NCBI RefSeq assembly: GCF_009737085.1 | Contig: NZ_WOVL01000002.1 | Span: forward strand, 1 to 64,000 | DNA length: 64,000 nt | Direction: 5' to 3' | From: Paenibacillus sp. NEAU-GSW1 | Lineage (GTDB): Bacteria; Bacillota; Bacilli; Paenibacillales; Paenibacillaceae | In this document: piece by piece, positions 47,127-56,579 of the stretch | Layout: each line of letters begins with the position of its first letter | How positions within the stretch are numbered: position 1 is the stretch's first letter | Program-made: the position numbers and the translations under genes | Notes under the pieces: generated by a model | Databases searched by the model: none | What the model was told of the DNA's origin: nothing | What the model saw: only the letters and a program-made list of their open reading frames with translations

Positions 47127-48120
47127 ATGCCTTCTCCCCCGCCTTGTCCGCCGCCTTCCGAGCTTCAAAGCAGCGCGCCGTATGGCCAGGCGCCGTCTCC
47201 TCCAACAGAGGCAGCTCCGCTTTGCAATGACCATTCGCCAAGTAGCAGCGGTTGTAAAATCTGCAGCCCTGCAGCTTATCGTATTTTACCGGCACGGAGC
47301 CGGGTATCGACTCCAGCCGCTCGTCGCCATCAGCGTCCAGATGCGGAATGGATTTCAATAAGCCTTGCGTGTACGGATGATGCGGGTCGTCGAACAGCGT
47401 AAATACGTCGGTCTCTTCCACGACTTGTCCCGCATACATGACGAGCACGCGATCCGCCATCTCGGCAACAACGCCAAGATCATGCGTAATCAATAGAATG
47501 GCTGTGCCAGCTTCCTGGCACAGCTCCTTCATCAGCTTCATAATTTGCGCTTGAACGGTAACGTCAAGCGCTGTGGTCGGTTCGTCGGCAATAAGCACCT
47601 TCGGTTTGCAGGACAGCGCCATCGCGATCATTACGCGCTGGCGCATGCCTCCCGACAAAGCAAACGGGTATTCGTTCATCATTTGCTCAGGCCGGGGCAG
47701 CCCGACCTTGCGAAGCATGTCGACGGCGCTCGCATGCGCCTCCCGCTTCCCTTGCTTCAAATGCAGCCGAATCGCTTCGGTCATTTGATAGCCGATCGTC
47801 AGCACCGGATTCAGCGACGTCATCGGCTCTTGAAAAATCATCGATATGCGGTTGCCGCGAATGTGCTGCATATCTTGTTCGTCCAGCGACGTCAATTCGA
47901 CGCCTTCAAGCTTGACGCTGCCGCTCTCGATACGGCTTTTGCTGCCGAGCAAACGCATGATGGAGAGCGCCGTTACGCTTTTGCCGCTGCCGGATTCTCC
48001 GACTATGGCCAGCGTCTCTCCCGGTTTAAGGTTAAAACTGACGTCATCGACACTGACGACCTTCCCCTGCTCCGTGTCAAATGCGGTTTGCAAGTGGCTG
48101 ACGGCGAGTACATGCTCCAT
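47119..48120 (-). CDS. Peptide ABC transporter ATPase, OppD/DppD type
   Basis: 333 residues. Walker [10 protein letters not shown], signature [15 protein letters not shown], Walker [13 protein letters not shown], and the C-terminal [14 protein letters not shown] cysteine motif. Forms the ATPase heterodimer with the OppF-type protein. Encoded directly after the binding protein. Confidence 0.93.
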   Translation of the reverse strand: MEHVLAVSHLQTAFDTEQGKVVSVDDVSFNLKPGETLAIVGESGSGKSVTALSIMRLLGSKSRIESGSVKLEGVELTSLDEQDMQHIRGNRISMIFQEPMTSLNPVLTIGYQMTEAIRLHLKQGKREAHASAVDMLRKVGLPRPEQMMNEYPFALSGGMRQRVMIAMALSCKPKVLIADEPTTALDVTVQAQIMKLMKELCQEAGTAILLITHDLGVVAEMADRVLVMYAGQVVEETDVFTLFDDPHHPYTQGLLKSIPHLDADGDERLESIPGSVPVKYDKLQGCRFYNRCYLANGHCKAELPLLEETAPGHTARCFEARKAADKAGEKAYG

Positions 48121-48166
48121 CTTTTTTAACCACCTTAACCTGGTATATCGCGAACGCGACTGACTG

Positions 48167-49801
48167 CTACTTCACGTCCCACTCATGCACATTAATAAAC
48201 ATGCCGAAGTCTTTCGGCGTTGCGCCTGTCAGGCGGTTATTCACGGCGCCGAGCGCTTTCGTCGCATAAATCGAAGGCATTGGCACGTCTTGCGCTACGA
48301 TTTGCTGCAGCTTGCTGTAATGCTCCTTAATCTTCGCTTCATCCGTCTCCGCCTTCAAAGCGGCGAGAATTTTCTCAACTTCCTCATTTTTGTAGCCGCT
48401 CGGATTGCCTTCCTGCAGGAAGTAGGCAACGTCCGGCAGCGGATTGACCGGCGACAAGGATACGGTCAGAATGCCGAGATCATAGTCCATTTTGACCAGC
48501 TTATCGATCAGTGTAGCCAGATCGGCCATTTGAATTTTAACGTTAACGCCAGCCGCTTTTAAATTCTCGGCAACAATGTTAGCCGCTTGCTCAAGCGTGC
48601 TGTCGCCGGACAACACGGACAGCGTCAATGTTTTACCAGCGTCCCAGCCGGATTCCTGCAGCAGCGATTTTGCTTTTTCCACATCATAGCCGACTGTTGC
48701 AACGCTTGCGTCGCGATAAGGGCTATAGCTTGTGAAGTAGCCGTCCACCGCTTCGCCTGCGCCTTTGAGCAAATTGTTAACGATCATCTCGCGGTTCATT
48801 GCATAGGAGATCGCCTGGCGCTGCTTCGCTTCCGGAACAACCTTCTCGTTAATGTACATAAATTGCGTTGCAATCGCAGGACCGTCAACAGTCGTTACGT
48901 TTTTGAGACCTTTAACCTTGTCGTAATCCTGAATTGGAATTACGCCGAACGAAGGTACGTTTATATCGATTTCACCGCTTTGCAGCTGTGTCGAGATCGC
49001 CGTTCCTTGCAGCACTTTAATGTTCAATTGATCGATCTTCGGAGCGCCTTTGAAGTAATCTTTGTTTGCCGCAAGCTCTACGAAATGATCGCGGTTATAG
49101 TTGATCAGCGTGAAAGGCCCGCTCGTAACGGTAGGCTTTTGCATAAACTCGCTCGTATTAATGCTTTCTGGAGCGACATCCTTCAGCGCCGCCTCAGGTA
49201 ACGTCAACAAATAACGGCCGATCGTATCTTGGAAAATGTTCAGCGTCGTCGGAGCCTTCGTTTTCACTTCCAGCGTATGATCATCGACCTTCTTCACGCC
49301 GGAAATGTCCGATGCGCCTTCAGCCAAATAGCCTGCATCGTCCAGACCTTCAATAATCGCAAACATGTAGGCATAATTCGAAGCTGCCTTTGGATTGGCC
49401 ATCAGCTTCAATGTAAAAATAACGTCGTTTGCCGTAACCGGAGTTCCGTCGGTCCATTTGGCATTCGCGTTTAACTTAATTGTAAACGTACTGTTGTCGG
49501 CCGTTTCAATTGAATCGGCAAGCATCGGTTTGAACGTCAAATCCCCATCCAATTCAACGAGCGGAGGGAACAGAAGTCCGGAAACATAAGAGGAAACTTG
49601 TCCAACCGGAGACAGCGGATTAAGCGCATTTGGCGAGTATGTAACGCCTACATTGACGACCTTTTTGCCGCCTGCAGCCTGCTGTTCGCCTGCAGGAGCC
49701 TCACTGCTGCTGTTGTTGTTGTTGCTGCACGCCGACAGGAGCAACAATACACCGACTAACAGTACGGCGAAAGATGCTTTAACTTGTTTTCTTATTTTCA
49801 T
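48167..49801 (-). CDS. Peptide-binding lipoprotein (SBP family 5)
   Basis: 544 residues. Signal peptide with lipobox LLSAC, then a family 5 solute-binding fold (VTYSPNALNPLSP, NAKWTDGTPVTANDVIFTL as the family signature, RQAISYAMNREMIV). Delivers oligopeptides, dipeptides or a similar ligand to the transporter encoded downstream. First gene of the five-gene operon; the 260 bases upstream are AT-rich with no recognisable regulator site. Confidence 0.93.
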   Translation of the reverse strand: MKIRKQVKASFAVLLVGVLLLLSACSNNNNSSSEAPAGEQQAAGGKKVVNVGVTYSPNALNPLSPVGQVSSYVSGLLFPPLVELDGDLTFKPMLADSIETADNSTFTIKLNANAKWTDGTPVTANDVIFTLKLMANPKAASNYAYMFAIIEGLDDAGYLAEGASDISGVKKVDDHTLEVKTKAPTTLNIFQDTIGRYLLTLPEAALKDVAPESINTSEFMQKPTVTSGPFTLINYNRDHFVELAANKDYFKGAPKIDQLNIKVLQGTAISTQLQSGEIDINVPSFGVIPIQDYDKVKGLKNVTTVDGPAIATQFMYINEKVVPEAKQRQAISYAMNREMIVNNLLKGAGEAVDGYFTSYSPYRDASVATVGYDVEKAKSLLQESGWDAGKTLTLSVLSGDSTLEQAANIVAENLKAAGVNVKIQMADLATLIDKLVKMDYDLGILTVSLSPVNPLPDVAYFLQEGNPSGYKNEEVEKILAALKAETDEAKIKEHYSKLQQIVAQDVPMPSIYATKALGAVNNRLTGATPKDFGMFINVHEWDVK

Positions 49802-49991
49802 TTGTACACTCCCTGACTAATTCCTATTAGTTTACTCTGTATTAATAAACTATCGTACGTTTCAATATCTTTGTCAATAGTATCGGTATAGAAAATGCAT
49901 CCACACGACGATTATTGATACTATTACCATCGAGACAGGTTTTTATGACGATTCTATTAATTAAATATGGTAAAAATAGACTTACAGCATT

Positions 49992-50028
49992 AAAAAATAC
50001 CGATTCACCCAGTAGGCAAACCGGTATA
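49992..50028 (-). terminator. Terminator after the DUF1684 gene
   Basis: ATACCG and CGGTAT close a hairpin followed on the minus strand by six T's, 34 bases after the stop at 50062. Confidence 0.65.
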
Positions 50029-50061
50029 TTCTATTCCGGGCAACAGCGTTCCTAACAAACG

Positions 50062-50841
50062 CTACTCCCGAAATCGAACTTGCTTTTCTCCCGCCTGTAT
50101 GTCGAAAGGCAACCGGTTATGCGCCGGCGGGAGCGGACAATTAAAATGGTAAGAGAAGGCGCACGGAGGTAAAAACGCGCGATTGAAATCGAGCGTCGCC
50201 GCGCCGTTATCGTTCATTTGCACGATGAGCATCCTTCCAAGGCCATACGTTTCTTTGCCGTTGGTACGGTCGCCGAAGACGACAATCAATTGATCGCCCG
50301 AAACGAACGGCGTCAGCGTGTAGGAGACGCCGTCCTTGACAAAGCGAATATCGCCCGGCGATTGATGGATTCTTGCAACGCCATCCTCGTCAGCGTTATG
50401 AGTAAAGGCGATCACTCTGCCGTCCTCTTCCTTCACCCATTCGGCAGGCAATATCCAATTGTCGTCGCTCGGATAAAACGATATCCCTTCATACCGGGAA
50501 ATCGCCTCAGCCTTGGCGTCCCACAGCGCAAGCAAATGCGGCGATCCAGGCTGCTCGGTCGCGGCCGCCGTCAAATCGGCGGAGAAGCGAACGAGCTCGC
50601 GATCAGCCAGCAATACCGTTGTACCTTCCAGCGGCTTGCCGTCTACCGTAATCCCCTCTTCCGCGGCCGCTTCAACAGTTAGTCCAAGCTCTCCGTTTGA
50701 TAGCGGCGACCATCGCCCTGGCAGCTGACCTGCCGTCATCGACGGCTCATTAATCGGAAAGAGCCCAATAAGCGCCAAATCGCCCTGCTCTCCTGCAACC
50801 GATTGTTCGCGATAGAGTCTCCATTCCTCCAGCGTCATCAT
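50062..50841 (-). CDS. DUF1684 family protein
   Basis: 259 residues, no signal peptide. The C-terminal signature LDFNRAFLPPCAFSYHFNCP followed by PPAHNRLPFDI defines the DUF1684 family. Function unknown. Its start overlaps the stop of the alpha/beta-hydrolase gene by four bases (ATGA), so the two are translated together; a joint hydrolytic or detoxification role is only inference. Confidence 0.85.
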   Translation of the reverse strand: MMTLEEWRLYREQSVAGEQGDLALIGLFPINEPSMTAGQLPGRWSPLSNGELGLTVEAAAEEGITVDGKPLEGTTVLLADRELVRFSADLTAAATEQPGSPHLLALWDAKAEAISRYEGISFYPSDDNWILPAEWVKEEDGRVIAFTHNADEDGVARIHQSPGDIRFVKDGVSYTLTPFVSGDQLIVVFGDRTNGKETYGLGRMLIVQMNDNGAATLDFNRAFLPPCAFSYHFNCPLPPAHNRLPFDIQAGEKQVRFRE

Positions 50842-51707
50842 GAGTGCATTTCCTCATTGGCAATAAAGCCGCCAACCAGCGCCAAGAAATCCTTATGCTC
50901 TTCAATAAACGGCATATGCCCGCTATTCTCGAATACAACGAGCTGCGCATTCGGCAGCAGACGCTTCATCTCTTCCGCTTGCGAAACCGGCGTAATCCAG
51001 TCATGACGAGCAGCGACGATCAGCGTCGGCGTTTGCACATCAGGAAGCTGCGGCCGCACATCATACTGCGGAATAAAATGCTTGAACGTGTAGTTGGTTA
51101 CGTCCAGCGAGCCGATCGGACGATTGCCCGTATCGTGCATCAGCTGCTCGTCTTTTACATGGAAGTAAAGAGGGAAGTTGATGTCCCACCAGCGAATCAA
51201 ATGCTGCTCATCTTCAATGCGGCCCTCGAACAATTCAGGAATGCTGTTCAATTGTTCCGGCGTCGCTGCGCGGCTGGCGAAATCCAGCGCATCAGGATAG
51301 AACGCTTTGCTTGGAGCCGTGCATACGAGCAGCAGCTTGTCCAGAGACTCGGCATGGCGCGTCGCGTACACTTGCGCAACCATTCCTCCGAAGGAATGGC
51401 CGAGCAGATTGATTTTACCGAACCCGAGGTATTGGCGCAGCGCCTCAATATCGTCTGCAAGCTGCTCCAACGTGCAGGTCGCCGGGTCGACGCGCTCGGA
51501 CTGCCCGTTGCAGCGCTGATCCAGGTAGACGATTTGCATCCGCTCCGCGAGCGGAGACAGCCACGGTTTGAAATCGGAATGATCGCTGCCCGGACCGCCG
51601 TGCACGACAAAGAGGACCGGTTGACGCACCATCCGGTCCCCTGCCGGCACATAGCCGGATCCTTCTACATCAAAATATATTTTGGTATCGTTAATCGAAG
51701 CAAACAT
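50838..51707 (-). CDS. Alpha/beta hydrolase, proline iminopeptidase-like
   Basis: 289 residues. Oxyanion region VVHGGPGSDHS, nucleophile serine in LLGHSFGGMVAQ, acid in VAARHDWITPV and C-terminal histidine in ENSGHMPFIEEH. HGGPG and the cap region resemble proline iminopeptidases (S33). Start taken at ATG 51707; an upstream start adds four residues, and neither has a strong binding site. First gene of the pair with DUF1684. Confidence 0.88.
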   Translation of the reverse strand: MFASINDTKIYFDVEGSGYVPAGDRMVRQPVLFVVHGGPGSDHSDFKPWLSPLAERMQIVYLDQRCNGQSERVDPATCTLEQLADDIEALRQYLGFGKINLLGHSFGGMVAQVYATRHAESLDKLLLVCTAPSKAFYPDALDFASRAATPEQLNSIPELFEGRIEDEQHLIRWWDINFPLYFHVKDEQLMHDTGNRPIGSLDVTNYTFKHFIPQYDVRPQLPDVQTPTLIVAARHDWITPVSQAEEMKRLLPNAQLVVFENSGHMPFIEEHKDFLALVGGFIANEEMHS

Positions 51708-51778
51708 GTGTACACGCAACTTTCTCTAAGATGTCTACAAAATGCGGCAAGGCCGCTCCAGCCTCGCCGCGTATTCCA

Positions 51779-52207
51779 CTATTTTAACCTGCTGTTCCGC
51801 ATCGCTGCAACTATACGCACAGAATCGTCCGCAGCTTCTGCAAAACGCCTGTATTCGGGTGATTCGACAGCATACAGCGCAAGCTTGCCCTCAGCATTGA
51901 AATGGATGCCCCAGCCGTACTTTTTCGGCAGCATCGACGCGCGCAGGCACGGCTGCGGCTTACGATAAAATTGCTCGCGCATTTGCGTGACATTGCCCGT
52001 CGACGCCTCTTCGCAGAGGCCCTTATGCCGGATATGCACCTCGAAAAGCAGTTCCTCTTGCGTATACTTGTAAGGATGGCTGGCCGCAAGCTCGAACTCC
52101 ACGCCCGGCTTTGTTTTCCCGTCTTTCTTGCCTTTCGGCACCGTTCCGTATTCCGCCGGGCAATCCTGCGCTACCGGAATAAAAGTATTGTAATAGTTCC
52201 ATTCCAT
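51779..52207 (-). CDS. DUF6157 family protein
   Basis: 142 residues. MEWNYYNTFIPVAQDCPAEY and YTQEELLFEVHIRHKG are characteristic of this small family of unknown function. ATG 52207 follows GGAGG at good spacing; the start five codons earlier overlaps that site. Monocistronic. Confidence 0.82.
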   Translation of the reverse strand: MEWNYYNTFIPVAQDCPAEYGTVPKGKKDGKTKPGVEFELAASHPYKYTQEELLFEVHIRHKGLCEEASTGNVTQMREQFYRKPQPCLRASMLPKKYGWGIHFNAEGKLALYAVESPEYRRFAEAADDSVRIVAAMRNSRLK

Positions 52208-52278
52208 GAACGAACCCTCCAATCAGACATCCAATCTCTTACAAAAAGTATAGCCATTTGGATATAAGATATATGTGC

Positions 52279-52596
52279 TCAAAAACCATATTCGCGCTCC
52301 ACTTTGCAAATCCGCACACGGTACTGCGAATACCACTGATCGCGTCCTTTTTGCTGCGCGCTCAAATGCTCCTCGTTGCGCTTCCAATCGCGAATAGCCT
52401 CAAGGCTTTCCCAATAGGACACCGTTATGCCCGAGCCGGATGCATCTCTCACGCTCTCAACGCCGATAAATCCGGGCTGGCGTCTGGCCAGCTCTTCCAT
52501 CCGTTCGGCAATGGCACCGTATCCTTTATCTCCGTCCGTCCGCATGCTCGTAAAAATAACGGCATAATAGCCTTCTTGCTTATTGATGTCCGCCAC
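52279..52596 (-). CDS. ABM-domain (antibiotic biosynthesis monooxygenase-like) protein
   Basis: 105 residues, ferredoxin-like fold of the ABM family (YAVIFTSMRTDGDKGY, QPGFIGVESVRDASG, SYWESLEAIRDWKRNEEH). Members act as small oxygenases or heme-degrading enzymes; this is closest in look to YqjZ-type proteins of unknown role. No heme-binding signature can be claimed. Confidence 0.85.
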   Translation of the reverse strand: MADINKQEGYYAVIFTSMRTDGDKGYGAIAERMEELARRQPGFIGVESVRDASGSGITVSYWESLEAIRDWKRNEEHLSAQQKGRDQWYSQYRVRICKVEREYGF

Positions 52597-52658
52597 AAAG
52601 CTCGCCTCCCTGCCCGATATGCCTCCTATTATAACGCAATTGCAATGGCGTTCGTACG

Positions 52659-54371
52659 CTATTCGCTTTGCGCCATAATCAGCTGCCGGTAGACGCCGCT
52701 ATTTGCAAGCAGCTCCTCGTGGGTGCCTTGCTCGGCCAGCGCGCCTTGATCCATTACATAGATGACATCGGCATTCTCGATCGTAGACAGCCGATGGGCA
52801 ATCATAATGGTCGTCAGCCCCGCTCGCCGTTCATCCAGTCGGGACAGCAGCTGCCGCTCTGTCTCCATATCGAGCGCCGAGGTCGCTTCATCAAGCACGA
52901 GCACCTCCGGATCGCCCGCGATCGCACGCGCGATCGCAATGCGCTGCCGCTGTCCGCCGGATAGCTTGATGCCGCGCTCGCCGATATTCGTATCGTAGCC
53001 CTCCGGCAGCTCCATAATGAAATCGTGAATTTGCGCGATCCGGCACGCTTCCTCGATGTCCGCTTGCGTCATCCCTTCTCTGCCGAGCATCAGGTTCTCG
53101 CGGATCGTATCGGAAAACATATACGGGTCCTGAAAAACAATCGAGATTTTGTCCGGCCACTGCTCTCTGCTTTGCCGTTCCGCAGGAATGCCGTTGAGCC
53201 GAATCGCCCCTTCTCCCGTTTCGTAGAATCGGATCAGCAATTGCGCAATCGTTGATTTACCGCAGCCGCTCGGACCGACAAACGCAATTTTGCGGCCGAC
53301 CGGCATTTCGGCTGAGAAATCGCGAATGACCTCCGGCAAATCGGCGGCATAGCGGAAGCCGACATCGTGGAAGGCCAGCTTTCTCACAGGCGCATCGATT
53401 CCGTTTTCGCCCTTGTCATGCTGCTCCAAATCCAAGATGCGATGGACGCGGTCGATGTTCGCAAGCTGCGAGGAAAGGCCCATTATAAATTGAAAAAAGT
53501 TATAGAAGGCATCGGAAAGCTGCGTTGAAAACTGAAACAAAATAACGAACGTCCCGATCGACATCCGGTCATGAATGAGCTGGTAGCCGCAAAATCCGAG
53601 CACCACAAGGCCAATTCCCCATTTCATCGGATCGCTGTACCGCATTTGCCTGTTTACCAGCTTGCCTTCCTGCATCACCTGCTTGAAATAATCGTCGAAC
53701 ATCGTGCCGTACAGCTTCTCTTCCCATTTGAGACGGTGGTATGCGACCACTTCGCGCGTCGAAGCGACCCCTTCCTCAATCTGTACGAGCAGCGCCGCGC
53801 GTTTCTCGGAAACCCGCTTGGCGGCCGCTTTCAGCTTCGGCGAAAAGTAGTAGCCGATCATAATGTAGACGGCGCAAAGCGCAACAATCATGAACAGCAG
53901 CGATGGACTCGCTAACCCGATGATGGTCATCAGGATGCCCAAATTGAGCAGCTCCTGCATGCCGCGCGGAATTTGCCAGCCCATTACGCTGGCCGTCTGA
54001 AACAAATCCTGCGTAAACGTGTATACATATTTTCCGGTTCGCTCGTTTTGAAACCTCTCTACCGGCACATGCTCGATTCGCCGGAGCATGCGCGCAAGCA
54101 GCGAACGGCTGACGGCAAACTCGTTGCGGACGAGCGAGCGGCTCGTCATCGTGAACATCAGCGCATAAACAGTGCCGGCAAGCAGGAAGATGCCGATTAC
54201 GAGCGGGAGAAGCTCGTATTTGCCTTGTCCGAACACATCGTCGATCAATATTTTTTGCACATAAACGAGCGTATAGTTCGAGAAGGATTCGATTATCAAA
54301 TAAAGAAGCGCGATCAAATACGTTCCGCGAATGAGCAGCGAGTTCGACCAAAAAATTTTAATATACTTCAT
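52659..54371 (-). CDS. ABC exporter half-transporter, second of a heterodimeric pair
   Basis: 570 residues. Six-helix type I exporter domain (about 1-310), then an ABC domain with Walker A GPSGCGKST, signature KLSGGQRQR, Walker B VLVLDEATSALD and H-loop IAHRLST. ATG 54371 has GGAGG upstream and overlaps the end of the upstream exporter gene by 14 bases. Together they form a heterodimeric multidrug- or peptide-type exporter, comparable to YheHI or BmrCD. Both catalytic glutamates are present, unlike asymmetric pairs with one degenerate site. Confidence 0.92.
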   Translation of the reverse strand: MKYIKIFWSNSLLIRGTYLIALLYLIIESFSNYTLVYVQKILIDDVFGQGKYELLPLVIGIFLLAGTVYALMFTMTSRSLVRNEFAVSRSLLARMLRRIEHVPVERFQNERTGKYVYTFTQDLFQTASVMGWQIPRGMQELLNLGILMTIIGLASPSLLFMIVALCAVYIMIGYYFSPKLKAAAKRVSEKRAALLVQIEEGVASTREVVAYHRLKWEEKLYGTMFDDYFKQVMQEGKLVNRQMRYSDPMKWGIGLVVLGFCGYQLIHDRMSIGTFVILFQFSTQLSDAFYNFFQFIMGLSSQLANIDRVHRILDLEQHDKGENGIDAPVRKLAFHDVGFRYAADLPEVIRDFSAEMPVGRKIAFVGPSGCGKSTIAQLLIRFYETGEGAIRLNGIPAERQSREQWPDKISIVFQDPYMFSDTIRENLMLGREGMTQADIEEACRIAQIHDFIMELPEGYDTNIGERGIKLSGGQRQRIAIARAIAGDPEVLVLDEATSALDMETERQLLSRLDERRAGLTTIMIAHRLSTIENADVIYVMDQGALAEQGTHEELLANSGVYRQLIMAQSE

Positions 54372-56187
54372 GAGCCGATCTGCCTCCTTCCGCAACGCCT
54401 GATTGTCCCGCTTCCAAATGATAGAGCAGGCCGCGCCGTTCGATAAGCTCATCATAGCTTCCCGCTTCTGCGACCGCCCCGTCTTGAATAACAATAATGC
54501 GGTCGAAATGCTTCACCGTCGAAAGGCGATGAGCGATCGCAATCGTCGTCCGATTGACAAGAATCTCGTCCAGTGCGCGCTGCACCTCATATTCGCTCAC
54601 ATTGTCCAGCGACGACGTTGCCTCATCAAGCAAAATAATCGCCGGCTGCTTCACAAACATTCGGGCAATGGAAATCCGCTGCTTCTGTCCGCCGGACAGC
54701 TTCATGCCCCGCTCCCCGACTAACGTATCGTAGCCCTCCGGCAGCTGCATGATGAAATCATGAGCGTATGCCGCCCGCGCTGCCTCCTCCACTTCCGCGT
54801 CGGTCGCCTCCGGCCTGCCGAAACGGATATTTTCACGCACCGAGGAGCCGAACAGATACGTTTCCTGGAAAACGTACCCGATCGCTTCCCGGAGCTGCGC
54901 GAGCTCCAGCTCGCGCGTCGGAACGCCATCCAGCTTAATGGCGCCCGAAGTCGGATCGTAAAATCTGCCGATCATTTTGAACATCGTCGTCTTTCCGCCG
55001 CCGCTCGCCCCGACGAACGCCACCTTTTCCCCGGGCTTGATTCGCAGCGAAAAGCCGTTAATAACCGGAGGCTGGCCCGGATATTCGAACCGGACATTGT
55101 CGAAGACGAGCTCGCCCTTGATTTTATCCAGCTTGACCGGTTCCTCAGGATCATCAATTTCTATCGGCTTATGCATGAACTGATAGAGCGGAATCGTCTG
55201 ATGGACGACAAGCTTCTGCTCGGTCAGCAGCGTGACAAGCATCGTCAGCCTGAACATCGCCGTCATATAAAGCAGTATAAAAGCGACAAAAGCGCCAAGC
55301 GTAATCCAATTGTTCTGCACCGCATAATAACCGGCCGCGAACACGCCGGCCGCGCCTAAGTAAAACACAAACCGGCGATAGCTGCCCCGCGCAAAGCCGA
55401 AGGTAGCGGACTGCAAGTAAAAGTGAGCCCAATTTTTATGCTTCGACAGCGTGCGTTCATGGTACCAAGGCTGCGAGCCGAAAGCGCGGAATTCCCGCAA
55501 TCCGGAGATGCTCTCGTACACCGTCTGATTATATTCGATGCGCGCCTTTCCCGATTGCGTTCCATAGGAAGCGGCTTTCCGCTCGAAGTAAGGACCGAAA
55601 ACATAATACAGCGCAAACGTCGGCACCATAATGAGCGACAGCCAGCCGCTGATGCTGATCAACCATACGAATGCAACCGCAATAAACAGCAAATTATCGA
55701 TGACGCCGGGCAAAAAGTTGCGGTATATTTTTTGTACGGAAGCAACCTCCGAATTAAACATCGAGAGCGTCTCGCCGGCGGGGTGACGCTCATAATGCGA
55801 AAACCCAAGCTTGCGCAAATGTTTGAATATCGCCAGCTGCATATCCCGGGAGGCAAGCTCGCCGATTGTGCGCTGCAGCAGATTGCGATAGTTTTTGGCG
55901 GCAAGCATAAGCAGGTTGATAACGGCCAAAGCAGCGATAATACTAGCGAATAACGAAAGATCCTTTTCTTTGGCTGCCGAATCGATGACATATTGGATCA
56001 TCTTGGGGGTCAGCGTCTCGCCGAGCACCGCCATGATGCCGCATAACGCAAGCGCCGCAATTTGTTTGCCGTACGGCCGCAAGAACGACAGCGCCCACAG
56101 GTAAGACTTTTTCGATTGCTCCAGCTCGCCCTTTCCGCCCTGCTTCTCCTTCATTTTCCTGCTCGGTTCTGAATCCTGTTTTTGCAT
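54358..56187 (-). CDS. ABC exporter half-transporter, first of a heterodimeric pair
   Basis: 609 residues with a charged cytoplasmic N-terminal extension of about 28 residues, six helices, and an ABC domain: Walker A GASGGGKTT, signature KLSGGQKQR, Walker B IILLDEATSSLD, H-loop IAHRLST. GGAGG precedes ATG 56187. First gene of the two-gene exporter operon. It is divergent from the ABC-2 operon at 56580; the 390-base gap contains the 39-bp repeat array of that operon. Confidence 0.92.
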   Translation of the reverse strand: MQKQDSEPSRKMKEKQGGKGELEQSKKSYLWALSFLRPYGKQIAALALCGIMAVLGETLTPKMIQYVIDSAAKEKDLSLFASIIAALAVINLLMLAAKNYRNLLQRTIGELASRDMQLAIFKHLRKLGFSHYERHPAGETLSMFNSEVASVQKIYRNFLPGVIDNLLFIAVAFVWLISISGWLSLIMVPTFALYYVFGPYFERKAASYGTQSGKARIEYNQTVYESISGLREFRAFGSQPWYHERTLSKHKNWAHFYLQSATFGFARGSYRRFVFYLGAAGVFAAGYYAVQNNWITLGAFVAFILLYMTAMFRLTMLVTLLTEQKLVVHQTIPLYQFMHKPIEIDDPEEPVKLDKIKGELVFDNVRFEYPGQPPVINGFSLRIKPGEKVAFVGASGGGKTTMFKMIGRFYDPTSGAIKLDGVPTRELELAQLREAIGYVFQETYLFGSSVRENIRFGRPEATDAEVEEAARAAYAHDFIMQLPEGYDTLVGERGMKLSGGQKQRISIARMFVKQPAIILLDEATSSLDNVSEYEVQRALDEILVNRTTIAIAHRLSTVKHFDRIIVIQDGAVAEAGSYDELIERRGLLYHLEAGQSGVAEGGRSAHEVY

Positions 56188-56406
56188 AAAACCCTCCTCC
56201 GCCCCTCTATCAGCGTATGTAAGACTAGCGTCTCTATATTTAGGTCAAGGAATCTATCATAATTACGTCCGCTTCGATTGTCAATACATTCCATATTAAA
56301 AATTGTTAGCGCTGTCACAACATAATAAACTTAGATTGACAGCGTTTCCCATAGAGTGGTAATATCTTCTCCCTGTCATTTCACCGTGAACGGATTCAAC
56401 TTTACT

Positions 56407-56562
56407 AAGCGAATGCTTACGAAGCAAGTTTTGCTTCGCAAAACTAAGCGAATGCTTACGAAGCAAGTTTTGCTTCGCAAAACTAAGCGAATGCTTACGA
56501 AGCAAGTTTTGCTTCGCAAAACTAAGCGAATGCTTACGAAGCAAGTTTTGCTTCGCAAAACT
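56407..56562 (+). repeat. Tandem array of the 39-bp hairpin repeat in the leader of an ABC-2 exporter operon
   Basis: Four identical copies begin at 56407, 56446, 56485 and 56524. Each contains AGTTTTGC-TTC-GCAAAACT and, overlapping it, CGAAGCAA-GTT-TTGCTTCG, so two mutually exclusive hairpins are possible. The last copy runs directly into CTTTTAGGAGG, the ribosome binding site of the gene at 56580. The same design, with diverged sequence, precedes the protease gene at 1353. The about 190 bases upstream, after the exporter gene's start, are AT-rich and should hold divergent promoters. Confidence 0.95.
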
Positions 56563-56579
56563 TTTAGGAGGTATCAAAC

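Noticed and set aside
50838-51707. Firm call as proline iminopeptidase
   Set aside because: HGGPG and the serine motif fit, but many S33-like hydrolases share them; kept as alpha/beta hydrolase.
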